Origin: Nostoc sp. ATCC 43529
Lineage (GTDB): Bacteria > Cyanobacteriota > Cyanobacteriia > Cyanobacteriales > Nostocaceae
Direction of reading: 5' to 3'
DNA length: 64,000 nucleotides
Assembly (NCBI GenBank): GCA_003326205.1
Contig: LWTK01000084.1
Location: 248,001-312,000, forward strand
Position 1 is the stretch's first letter; every line of letters begins with the position of its first letter. The notes beneath the pieces were generated by a model. It was not told where the DNA came from, searched no databases, and saw nothing but the letters and a program-made list of their open reading frames with translations. The translations under genes were made by a program, and so were the position numbers. Of this stretch, positions 37,050 through 45,527 are shown piece after piece.

Positions 37050-38096
37050 CTACAAATGGTTTATTTGTCTATTCTCTAACCACTGCAAAATACTAACTTT
37101 ACTTTCTACCAAACCTTTATATGCTAAAGCTTCTGGCGTCATAGACTCAATTGCAGCATAAAGTTTAGAATTTAATATTGAATCTTTTTTAACTACAGCA
37201 CAATCTCTAAAGTAAGTACGAATAGTAAACAGTGCTGCTTCACATTCTGGTATTCCCCAAATTACCTGTCTCTCAATTCGCAGATAAAGCCTGGGATCTT
37301 GCAAATCAAAGTTTCTACCTTGCCATTGGCTAACTGACACGCCAGACGGTGGTTCGGGATGATGGTTGAGGCGGGTATCGGTGCTCAAACCCCAAGCAAA
37401 ACGCACCATCGGTTTCTGGGTAATCATTGTATTAGCGATCGCCTTCCCTCGCCGATTTATTTTTTCCATACCCGCCACCGGTGCATGGATTTTGGCAAAA
37501 TCGCCACCAATTTTCTCCTCGGCTGACCAGTGGTTGGGATAACACAGATGAACTGCACTCAAGAAGTTGCTACCATCAGTAGAACGGCAAATAATTGCTA
37601 GGTCTTCCTGCACCTGTGCTGCTAAAGCATCAAGAGTAGAAGCATAAGCTGGAACAACTCGGCTACCTTCAACTTGTTGTAACTTCAACTGTGCATCTAA
37701 ACAAAGCGTTTCTTTGGTGAGTTGGCTATGAAATTTCAGGCTGTTATCTATTGACTTTTGGCAATCAAAATGCTGTGGATGTTCTTGGATGAGGCGATGA
37801 ATTATTAAACGAGCGATCGCACTTGCCACAGTCTTAGAATAATTGCAGGTTTGGTAGTACTTGCTCAACCGTTCTTCACGGGCTAAAAGCTTAGCTTGAC
37901 GGTACTCGGTAAAATTATCATCAATTTGAAATACCTGTCCATCAACCTGAGTGTTACCCAAACAGCAGCCAAAAGGCATCATTCCTGGCTTAACTTCATA
38001 GCGTCCACTCATCAAAGGAAAGTAGCAAGCCGCATTACCAGAAGCTTCCACTGTCCTAACTTCTTGGAACAAGTAGTCTACAGACACAGATTCCAT
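37050..38096 (-). CDS. DUF3445 / haem-dependent oxidative N-demethylase-like protein
   Basis: A 348-residue protein of the DUF3445 family. The diagnostic C-terminal block is clear: LYLRIERQVIWGIPECEAALFTIRTY. The middle holds a SAVHLCYPNHWSAEEKIGGDF block seen in the family around the haem site, quoted here as CYPNHWSAEEKIGGDF. Characterised bacterial members (HODM) use haem to demethylate methylamines and work with extra subunits; none are next door. The ATG at 38096 (MESVSVDYLF) is preferred because the upstream frame runs into spacer repeats. The downstream-facing neighbour at 38269-38826 on the same strand encodes a CblD-like protein, so the two may share an operon. Confidence 0.8.
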   Translation of the reverse strand: MESVSVDYLFQEVRTVEASGNAACYFPLMSGRYEVKPGMMPFGCCLGNTQVDGQVFQIDDNFTEYRQAKLLAREERLSKYYQTCNYSKTVASAIARLIIHRLIQEHPQHFDCQKSIDNSLKFHSQLTKETLCLDAQLKLQQVEGSRVVPAYASTLDALAAQVQEDLAIICRSTDGSNFLSAVHLCYPNHWSAEEKIGGDFAKIHAPVAGMEKINRRGKAIANTMITQKPMVRFAWGLSTDTRLNHHPEPPSGVSVSQWQGRNFDLQDPRLYLRIERQVIWGIPECEAALFTIRTYFRDCAVVKKDSILNSKLYAAIESMTPEALAYKGLVESKVSILQWLENRQINHL

Positions 38097-38220
38097 GATG
38101 GTTGTTTTTATTTTCTCATTTCCAATATAGAAGAGATGGGGGGATGGGGAGATGGGGGAGACGCGGGGACGCGGAGAATAATCAATGCCCAATACTTCGA
38201 CTTCGCTCAGTACAAGTGCC

Positions 38221-38275
38221 TAATAACAAATGACAAATGACTAATGACAAATGACTAATGACTAATAACTAATCA
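38221..38275. repeat. heptamer repeat (AAATGAC/TAATGAC)n
   Basis: About seven 7-bp units, overlapping the 3' end of the CblD-like gene. Confidence 0.75.
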
Positions 38276-38826
38276 TCAATTTCCTTCCAACCATGCATAA
38301 CAGCTATAGCTTTAGTAACCCATTCAATTACAATTGGTGGAGCTTCTGAGATCATAATGCTAGGATAAACTGCTGCACCCCATTCGGGATGAATTAAGAC
38401 GCGGCATTGATTTTTAATCACTGGATAGTTGAGTAAAGCTTGAACAACTGCCGTGTCGTCGTGGGGAATTGCTCCAGGATGGGATAATAAAGGGTAACCT
38501 GTACGAGGGTCGATTAGGTCAGTTAAGTAACCGCGATCGCGCAGATTAAATGCCAAATCGCAACCAAATTTCATAAACTTTTCTCGCAAGCGTTCTTTCT
38601 CTGTCTCAATTTCGGCGGTCTTTTCGACTAGTTGATAACGCGATTGCTGTAAGACAATCACTACTCTCAAAAATGGCTGGTGTTTCCAATCTGGTAATAT
38701 CCGTTCGCAGTTGGCACAGATATATTGACTGGGAGGATGAATTGAAATTTGAACCGCTTGTCCCGTTTCGCCAACTAAATTAATGGGATAGCCTTGCTTT
38801 GAAGCGTAAACTCTGGGATAGTTCAC
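38269..38826 (-). CDS. CblD (MMADHC)-like protein
   Basis: A 185-residue protein resembling the C-terminal domain of human MMADHC (CblD), the cobalamin trafficking protein. The block ETEKERLREKFMKFGCDLAF then GYLTDLIDP matches that region, and Cys141 (QCRVLIHPEWG) sits where CblD has its cobalt-binding cysteine pair. A CxxC (Cys37, Cys40) near the N-terminus is a possible second thiol site. The start is GTG at 38826 (MNYPRVYASKQGYP). Cyanobacteria make pseudocobalamin, so a role in corrinoid handling is plausible, but the activity is inference. It precedes the DUF3445 gene on the same strand by about 170 bp. Confidence 0.72.
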   Translation of the reverse strand: MNYPRVYASKQGYPINLVGETGQAVQISIHPPSQYICANCERILPDWKHQPFLRVVIVLQQSRYQLVEKTAEIETEKERLREKFMKFGCDLAFNLRDRGYLTDLIDPRTGYPLLSHPGAIPHDDTAVVQALLNYPVIKNQCRVLIHPEWGAAVYPSIMISEAPPIVIEWVTKAIAVMHGWKEIDD

Positions 38827-39379
38827 TAAATTGATTCGGTTGAAAGCAAGTTTTTTAATTTAATCTCCGGTATAGATGATAGCTCTTAATAGTTGCAAAA
38901 AATCATGAATTTTATACAATATATTAGTTTTTTGGGAAGTAGTTGTTAATAATTTGATAATTTTAATCTGATTTTTATGCTTTATTAACCTGTTTAATAG
39001 GATTTGCCAGATTGGCTGTTGAAATATAGTTAATCAAAATTTCAAAATATACACCATAGTTGATGAATTCACGAGCAAAACAAAGACCTGGGCGATTGTT
39101 TGCGGCATGACAATTGGTTAATCTGTCACTAGTGCAGAAACTAGCTTTATCCTAGACGGGTTACATTTGAAATCCTTGAACCAGTGAGAAAACAAACCTG
39201 TAGGAACACTCAAGGAAAATCACAGCGCAGCAAGTTCGTGGAAAAATGACGACCTGATTGTGGAACTGCAAAGGTTGTATCGATTAGCTAATGGAGATTT
39301 GGTGATGAGTTGTGAGTGTCGTTGAGGTTAGAGAAAGAATGCAGTTGTGCCTACTTTCCATTACCTCAACGACGACTAC
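38827..39379. other. 553-bp spacer with long-loop hairpin
   Basis: Arms GTCGTTGAGGT (39318-39328) and ACCTCAACGAC (39363-39373) form an 11-bp stem next to the small gene that ends at 39380. A short closed reading frame near 39237-39324 (WKNDDLIVELQRLYRLANGD) could be a gene remnant. Otherwise AT-rich. Confidence 0.4.
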
Positions 39380-39586
39380 TTAATTCAGTTTTAAAGAATT
39401 GACTGGAACTTCATCCCAAGAATCAACTGTGCGTAATCGCGCTACCCAACCTGCTGCTTTTTGCGTCTGGGTTAAATTATTCTCAAAGGAATGATGACAA
39501 TCTTTGGCTTGAGATTCGTTACAACAAGCAATACAAGCATGAATCATGCCAGACGGATCGATTTGCTCATTTACCCAAATAGCCAT
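39380..39586 (-). CDS. small cysteine-containing conserved-type protein
   Basis: A 68-residue protein I do not recognise. The ATG at 39586 has GGAAGG seven bases upstream. It starts MAIWVNEQIDPSGMIHACIACC and carries five Cys/His residues in its first half (HACIACCNE, DCHH), a pattern that could bind metal, followed by TQKAAGWVARLRTVDSWDEVP. It stands alone between two spacers. Confidence 0.6.
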   Translation of the reverse strand: MAIWVNEQIDPSGMIHACIACCNESQAKDCHHSFENNLTQTQKAAGWVARLRTVDSWDEVPVNSLKLN

Positions 39587-39708
39587 AAAGCCTTCCCTCA
39601 AAAACTTTAGTCAAAAAAGATATCCATTATTTTAAAATACTAAATGTTCTCCGAGTTTTAATGTATATATCTTGTTACTAAAAAAACTATTAATTTCAGG
39701 ATTAGTTT

Positions 39709-40754
39709 ATGGCAGGAAACTTTGGTCGGCGTGAGTTGATTTATGGTTGCACGGTTTTTGCTGGTAGCCTAGTGCTGAAAGCGTGCAGTAGCAATAACCA
39801 AACTACAACACAAAGTAATGCAAGTGTGGGGAAGGATTTAAAATAGCGATCGCTCTCCCTGGAGTCATTACCGATAAAGCCTGGAATCAATCTGGTTACG
39901 AAGGTGTAAATCTGGCGAAACAAAAGCTGGGTGTAGATGTTGCCTATGTCGAACAAGTAGCCCAAGCAGATCAGACAGAAACTTTAACAGATTTTGCTCG
40001 TAAAGGCTACAGTGTAGTATTTGCCCACGGCGGACAATTTGATGCAGCGGTGGAACAAGTTGCTTCACAGTTTCCCAATACATTCTTTGTAGCTGTTAAC
40101 GGTTCTATTAAAGGTGATAATATTGCCGCTTTGCGAATAGACCACCTCCAAGGTAGTTATTTGTGTGGGATTATTGGTGCTTCTTTAACTAAATCCAACA
40201 AATTAGCTTATATTGCCGGACAAGAATTTGAAGCCACTCAACAAGAATTACGGGGATTTGAATTAGGAGCAAAATCTGTCAAGCCAAATATTCAGATTAC
40301 TTCTACTTTTACGGGAGATTGGAATGATGTCGCTAAGGGAAAGGAAGCGACTTTGGCTTTAATTTCCACAGGAGCAGACGTAATTTATCAATGGTTAGAT
40401 AATGCTTCAGCCGCAGTGTTGCAAACAGCAAGTGATAAAGGCGTGTATGCATTTGGTAATACTCAAGACCAGTTAGATGTCGCCCCCAAAGCAGTTTTAA
40501 CTAGTGCTGTGAAACGATTAGATATAGCAATAGCCTATCTCGCAGAACTGGCAAAACAAAAACAACTCAAGGGACAAATATATACAATTGGGCTAGAAAG
40601 ACCAGATATTTTATTTTTAGGAAAATTTGGAGCAGCAGTACCGGAAACAGTCAAACAGAAAGCATTGCAGGCAAAACAAGAAATTGTGGACAAAAAAATT
40701 ACCTTTGAAAACTGCAAAGATGCTGGTAAGGATACGCGTTGCGTAAAAACATGA
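39709..40754 (+). pseudogene. BMP-family ABC transporter substrate-binding protein, frameshifted
   Basis: The ATG at 39709 opens a lipoprotein-like N-terminus (RRELIYGCTVFAGSLVLKAC) that ends after 45 codons at TAG (39844-39846). From 39843 the -1 frame continues without a stop to 40754 and encodes the rest of a BMP/PnrA-type binding protein (IAIALPGVITDKAWNQSGYE, FAHGGQFDAAVEQVA, VNGS, GADVIYQWLDN). Joined, the product is about 348 residues, the usual family length. These proteins bind nucleosides or similar solutes for an ABC importer. The junction is a T-TTA-AAA heptamer with the stop directly after it, so either one A was lost from an A5 run or the ribosome slips. The matching ATPase follows at 41039. 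Confidence 0.82.
39837..39843 (+). promoter_or_regulatory. candidate -1 ribosomal slippery heptamer TTTAAAA
   Basis: In the first frame the codons read GAT TTA AAA TAG, so T-TTA-AAA fits the X-XXY-YYZ rule exactly. A purine-rich GGGGAAGGA precedes it and a small CTCC-CT-GGAG stem plus a GCGATCGC palindrome follow. Slippage by -1 yields a seamless BMP protein. Whether this is programmed or a chance result of a deletion is undecided. Confidence 0.4.
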
Positions 40755-40801
40755 CTTAAATTTGTCCGATAAACCCAATCAGTGATGTGATAGCGATCGC
40801 C

Positions 40802-40990
40802 AAAGCCGCAAATGTAGTGCCCAAAGCCGCAAATGTAGTGTCCGAAGCCGCAAATGTAGTGCCCAAAGCCGCAAATGTAGTGTCCAAAGTCGCAAATGTA
40901 GTATCCAAAGCCGCAAATGTAGTGCCCAAAGCCGCAAATGTAGTATCCAAAGCCGCAAATGTAGTGCCCAAAGCCGCAAATGTAATGCCC
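40802..40990. repeat. 21-bp tandem repeat, nine copies
   Basis: Nine consecutive copies of a 21-bp unit, AAAGCCGCAAATGTAGTGCC plus C, with few changes (GTGTCC, GTATCC). The array stays open in one plus frame, from GTG at 40787, as a K-A-A-N-V-V-(P/S) heptapeptide repeat, and in two minus frames as well. It separates the BMP gene from its ATPase. Confidence 0.95.
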
Positions 40991-41038
40991 AAAGAATCAA
41001 AAGCTATTCCTATATATTAATTTAAAAAATTGCTGCCA

Positions 41039-42532
41039 ATGATATATTTAAATTTAGAAAAAATTACTAAATACTTTGGTTCATTTCTGGCAAACGATAA
41101 TATAAATCTGAGTATTGAAACTGGAAAAATCCATGCAATTTTAGGGGAAAATGGAGCAGGTAAGACTACTTTAATGAATATTATTAGTGGTCTTTATCAA
41201 CCTGATACTGGCAAAATTTATTTGCAGGAACAACCAGTAGAAATTACTTCGCCCAATGAGGCTATTAAACTTGGTATTGGGATGATTTACCAACACTTCA
41301 TGCTGATACCACAGTTGACTGTTACAGAAAATATTATCTTGGGAACAAATAACAATTGGCGTCTTAATCTGCGTCAAAAGCAACAAGAAATTGCTGCTTT
41401 ATCCCAAACTTATGGATTAGCAATTGACCCTACTGCCAAGGTAGAAAATTTATCGGTAGGGGCACAACAGCGTGTAGAAATTCTCAAAGTTCTCTACCGT
41501 CAAGCAAAATTATTGATTCTCGATGAACCAACAGCAGTTTTAACGCCGCCGGAAGTAGCATCATTAATGACTATCTTGCGTCAACTTGCATCTGCTGGCA
41601 AAACAATTATTTTTATTAGTCACAAATTAGAAGAAGTGATAAATCTGTGCGATACAGTAACAGTATTGCGACGAGGCAAAATAGTAGCAACTACAAAAGC
41701 TCAAGCAGCAACGCCTAAAAAATTAGCAGAATTGATGGTGGGACGCGAAGTTGTTTTACAACTCAATAAATCTCCAGTTTTACCAGGAAAGATAATATTG
41801 TCAGTACAGGATTTACAGGTTAAAGATGAACGAGGTTTGACTGCTGTACGTAATATTTCATTTCAACTCCGGGCAGGAGAAATTTTAGGAATTGCTGGTG
41901 TAGATGGCAATGGACAGCGAGAATTAGCAGATGCGATCGCTCTTTTACGAAGTGTCAAACAGGGAAAAATCGAATTTTTCACAAAGGAAGTAAACATCGG
42001 ATACATCCCAGAAGATCGGCAAAAAACAGGTTTAATATTGCAATTTACTATTGCTCAGAATTTGATTTTGAAAAAATTTAAAAAGTTGCCATTTTGTCAT
42101 TATTTTTTACTACAAAAAACAGCGATCGCCAACTATGCCAAATCTATCATGCAAGAACTTGATATCCGCGCCGTAGGCGAAGATGTGCAAGTAAGTCAGC
42201 TATCGGGAGGAAATCAACAAAAAATAGTCTTGGCGCGGGAACTGGCACAAAAACCACATTTAATTATCGCCATGCAACCAACACGGGGCTTAGATGTAGG
42301 TGCGACACAAGCAGTACATTCTCGATTGTTGCAAGAGTGCGATCGCGGTGCAGCAATTTTGTATATTTCTACTGAGTTAGAAGAAGTTATGGCCATAAGC
42401 GATCGCATTGCGGTAATTTACAGAGGTGAGTTTGTCGCCATTTTGGATGCACAAACAGCGACAGTGGAAGAGATTGGTTTGTTGATGGCTGGAGGGAATA
42501 GGGAGGAGGACTCCCAGCAGAGGGGAGAATAG
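41039..42532 (+). CDS. ABC transporter ATPase with two ABC domains (nucleoside/BMP type)
   Basis: A 497-residue tandem ATPase of the sugar/nucleoside (YufO-, RbsA-like) type. Domain 1 is complete: Walker A GENGAGKTT, signature LSVGAQQR, Walker B LLILDEPTAVL. Domain 2 (about 250-490) has a degenerate P-loop (GVDGNGQRE) but a good signature LSGGNQQK and IAMQPTRGLDVG. This asymmetric pattern is normal for the class. The ATG at 41039 is chosen over a TTG three codons earlier; neither has a strong ribosome site. It follows the BMP binding-protein gene. The two permease genes expected for such importers are not present here; the next gene is on the other strand. Confidence 0.9.
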   Translation: MIYLNLEKITKYFGSFLANDNINLSIETGKIHAILGENGAGKTTLMNIISGLYQPDTGKIYLQEQPVEITSPNEAIKLGIGMIYQHFMLIPQLTVTENIILGTNNNWRLNLRQKQQEIAALSQTYGLAIDPTAKVENLSVGAQQRVEILKVLYRQAKLLILDEPTAVLTPPEVASLMTILRQLASAGKTIIFISHKLEEVINLCDTVTVLRRGKIVATTKAQAATPKKLAELMVGREVVLQLNKSPVLPGKIILSVQDLQVKDERGLTAVRNISFQLRAGEILGIAGVDGNGQRELADAIALLRSVKQGKIEFFTKEVNIGYIPEDRQKTGLILQFTIAQNLILKKFKKLPFCHYFLLQKTAIANYAKSIMQELDIRAVGEDVQVSQLSGGNQQKIVLARELAQKPHLIIAMQPTRGLDVGATQAVHSRLLQECDRGAAILYISTELEEVMAISDRIAVIYRGEFVAILDAQTATVEEIGLLMAGGNREEDSQQRGE

Positions 42533-42613
42533 GTAACGTCAAAGTGTAAGTAGGAAGACGCAAATAAACTGAAACTCAAAAGTTCTAGTCAAGCAGCTAA
42601 AAACCTATTTCCT

Positions 42614-42655
42614 TTTGCCTTTTGCCTCTTGCCTCCTGCCTCCTGCCTCCTGCCT
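42614..42655. repeat. heptamer repeat (TTTGCCT to CCTGCCT)n
   Basis: Six 7-bp units, grading from TTTGCCT through CTTGCCT to CCTGCCT. Confidence 0.85.
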
Positions 42656-42687
42656 TCCCCCAGTGACAATTATTCATGTCCAGCTAC

Positions 42688-43728
42688 TTATTGTGGAAAA
42701 ACTTTTACACGATTGCTGGCGATAGATAACTCCACCCTTGTACCCACAGGTAACGCCGTATCTGTTATCGTCCGCGCGTGGAGTTCTTTCCCAGAAGGAG
42801 TTTGCAAACAATATTGGTATTCACGTCCTAAAAACCGCCGGGTGCGAACGACTACAGGCGCATCATTGGCTGGCTTCAAGATAAAATCTTCTTGGCGAAT
42901 CATGATTTCGCCAGCGTCTTCGCTGTGATTTACTGCTAATTCAAAACTGCCGATTTCTGTTTTCCATAAATTCCCTTGACGATGTGCGGCAAGGAAATTC
43001 GCTTGAGTCACAAATTCAGCCACAAATCGTGATGCTGGATGAGTATAAATTTCTTCTGGTGTACCAAGTTGTTCTAAGTGTCCTTGGCGCATAACGCCTA
43101 CTATATCTGAAATAGCTAATGCTTCTTCTTGGTCGTGGGTAACAAAAATTGCTGAAGTACCAGCGGCTTTGAGAATATCTCGTACTTCTTCTCGCAAGCT
43201 TAACCTAACTTGGATATCAAGATTGCTCAAGGGTTCATCTAAAAGCATGAGTTGGGGTTGGGGTGCCAAAGCGCGTGCGAGGGCAACTCTTTGCTGCTGT
43301 CCACCTGAGAGTTCGTAAGGATAACGTTTTTCTAAGCCTTGGAGTCTCACTAGGGCTAGAACTTCGGCTACACGTTTTTGTATTTGCTGTTTAGGGAAAT
43401 GTTTCAACCCAAAACCCACATTTTCTGCCACATTCAAATGGGGAAACAATGCATAATCTTGAAAAACAATGCCAATATCGCGCTGTTCGGCTGGGATGCA
43501 AGTAGAAGTGTTACAAACTACTCGTTCTCCAATTTTAATTTCTCCTGTTTGCAGCCGTTCAAAACCAGCAATCAATCGCAACAGCGTAGTTTTACCACAA
43601 CCGGATGGGCCGAGCAATCCTAATATATCTCCTTGTTGCAATGTCAAAGATACGTTATCTACAGCAGGAAAAGAATTTTCTGGAAACTGCTTGGTGACAT
43701 TCTGTAAGTGGAGAATTACTTGTTGCAT
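42688..43728 (-). CDS. futC: ferric iron ABC transporter ATPase
   Basis: A 346-residue ATPase of the FbpC/FutC group. Walker A GPSGCGKTT, Q loop FQDYALFPHL, signature LSGGQQQR and Walker B LMLLDEPLSNLD are all there, followed by a C-terminal TOBE-type domain (about 240-346). It powers import of periplasmic Fe(III) through FutB. Last gene of the run futA-futB-futC; a spacer of 179 bp with CGCAGAGGCG repeats separates it from futB, so it may also have its own promoter. Confidence 0.9.
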   Translation of the reverse strand: MQQVILHLQNVTKQFPENSFPAVDNVSLTLQQGDILGLLGPSGCGKTTLLRLIAGFERLQTGEIKIGERVVCNTSTCIPAEQRDIGIVFQDYALFPHLNVAENVGFGLKHFPKQQIQKRVAEVLALVRLQGLEKRYPYELSGGQQQRVALARALAPQPQLMLLDEPLSNLDIQVRLSLREEVRDILKAAGTSAIFVTHDQEEALAISDIVGVMRQGHLEQLGTPEEIYTHPASRFVAEFVTQANFLAAHRQGNLWKTEIGSFELAVNHSEDAGEIMIRQEDFILKPANDAPVVVRTRRFLGREYQYCLQTPSGKELHARTITDTALPVGTRVELSIASNRVKVFPQ

Positions 43729-43907
43729 AAAAAGAGGGGTTAGAAAGGAGTTTTTTATCCTATGTTTTCGGTGGAAATATCACGCAGAGGCGCAGAGGCG
43801 GAGAGAGTAGGAACTGAGAAGAGTTGATTTTTGCATACCATGAACAAAGTTCATAACAAAGGATGAAAATGTCTATTTCCTACTCCTCACTCCCTATTTT
43901 TTCTCAA

Positions 43908-45524
43908 CTAAAATTTTGTTTGTATTTGCGCTTGATTTATGGTTTTCTCTTTTTTGACGTTTTCTTGAGATAAAACTAATAAAGTTGAACCGATAGAAAC
44001 TAGCAACATAGCTAGCGAAGCTGCGGCTGCGTCGGCAAAATCTACATTTTCTGTAGCTTGCCAAATTTGCATTGCTAAGGTGTTAAACCCGATGGGTGCT
44101 AATAGTATGGTGGCTGGTAGTTCTTTAATTGCTGTCAAAAATACTAGCACTGCACCACTCAATACTCCCGGTTGTACTAATGGTAGGGTAACATCTCTTA
44201 AAGTTTGCCAAGCATTCCTACCTAAGCTGCGTGCTGATTCTTCTATTTGAGGATTTAATTGTAAAAGCGAACTGCGGACTGTTCCTACTGACTGCGGTAA
44301 AAATAACACTAAATATGCAAATATCAGCATGGGTAAGGTTTGGTACAGCAATGGTAAATAATTAGCACCAAAAAATACCAGAGATAAAGCAACTACAATT
44401 CCTGGAACTCCAAAACCTATATAAGAACAGCGTTCAATTATGGCGGTGATTTTATTGGGAAATCTAACTCCTAAAATTGCAACTGGTAGGGCAAAGATAG
44501 TAGTAGCTAAAGCTGCTAGTCCAGCTGCGCCAATGGAGTTGATAACGGTAGGGATTAAGTTGGGGAAAGTGTAACCAGTGTTAAATCCACGAATTAACCA
44601 AAATAAAGTAATACCTACTGGCAAAACTACACCCAAGCTAGTAATTAGCAAACAAAAACCGCAAGCTGGCCATTTCCAAATTCCCAACTTGGTAATTTTT
44701 GGTGGACGCAGGGAAGCAGAACCACGACTATAATATGCAGCACGCGATCGCATTCTATATTCCAACCACAAAATCACCAACACCAGTATTACCAACATTA
44801 AAGCTAAAGCTGCGGCTGAGTTGCGATTAAAACTAGCTTTGTATTGCAAAAATATTGCTCTGGTAAAAGCATCAAACCGCATCAGTGAAGGCGTACCAAA
44901 GTCACGTAAAGCATACAAGGCAACTAATAATCCACCTGCAATTATTGATGGTTTCAACTGCGGCAAAACTACCCTAAAAAAAGTTTCTCTGCTACCATAA
45001 CCCAAACTCCTGGCTGCTTCTTCTAAAGATGGGTCAATACCTTGTAAGGCAGAACGTACACTCAGCAGCATATAGGGGTAGGTAAACAAAGTAATTGCCA
45101 AAACTGTTCCAGGAAAACCATAAATAGAAGGTAATTCTTCAACCCCCAATGGTTGCAGCAACAACTGTAAAAAGCTACCCCGTGGTGCTAATGTTGCAAT
45201 CAGCGCAAAACTGCCTACATAACTCGGAACCGCTAAGGGTAATGTTGTCACTACTAACCAAAAACGTCTTCCTGGTAAGTCAGTTCGTACTGTTAAAAAT
45301 GCTAACGGTATGGCAATTAAGGCAGAAAATAATGTTACCGTCGCTGCCATCGCCGCACTGTTAAAAAAAACCAGAACATTGCGGGGGCGAGAAATTAATT
45401 GCCATAATTCTTCCCCGCCAATGCCTGTGGTACGAATTACTAAATATAGTAATGGCAGAGCGATCGCAACTGCCACTACTGCTGCGGCTAATGTCAGAAA
45501 TAAGGGAGGTCTAACCGCTTTCAA
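43908..45524 (-). CDS. futB: ferric iron ABC transporter permease
   Basis: A 538-residue permease of the FbpB/FutB type made of two fused BPD domains, with about 12 membrane helices. Each half has the EAA loop contacting the ATPase (EEAARSLGYGSRETFFRVVLPQ and EESARSLGRNAWQTLRDVTLP, each a permease hallmark; key residues E-A-A---G and E-S-A---G). It starts three bases after the futA stop codon, so translation is probably coupled. Confidence 0.92.
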   Translation of the reverse strand: MKAVRPPLFLTLAAAVVAVAIALPLLYLVIRTTGIGGEELWQLISRPRNVLVFFNSAAMAATVTLFSALIAIPLAFLTVRTDLPGRRFWLVVTTLPLAVPSYVGSFALIATLAPRGSFLQLLLQPLGVEELPSIYGFPGTVLAITLFTYPYMLLSVRSALQGIDPSLEEAARSLGYGSRETFFRVVLPQLKPSIIAGGLLVALYALRDFGTPSLMRFDAFTRAIFLQYKASFNRNSAAALALMLVILVLVILWLEYRMRSRAAYYSRGSASLRPPKITKLGIWKWPACGFCLLITSLGVVLPVGITLFWLIRGFNTGYTFPNLIPTVINSIGAAGLAALATTIFALPVAILGVRFPNKITAIIERCSYIGFGVPGIVVALSLVFFGANYLPLLYQTLPMLIFAYLVLFLPQSVGTVRSSLLQLNPQIEESARSLGRNAWQTLRDVTLPLVQPGVLSGAVLVFLTAIKELPATILLAPIGFNTLAMQIWQATENVDFADAAAASLAMLLVSIGSTLLVLSQENVKKEKTINQAQIQTKF

Positions 45525-45527
45525 CTC

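Noticed and set aside
39237-39324. Possible gene remnant reading WKNDDLIVELQRLY
   Set aside because: Too short and without start or relatives that I can name; noted within the spacer entry only.
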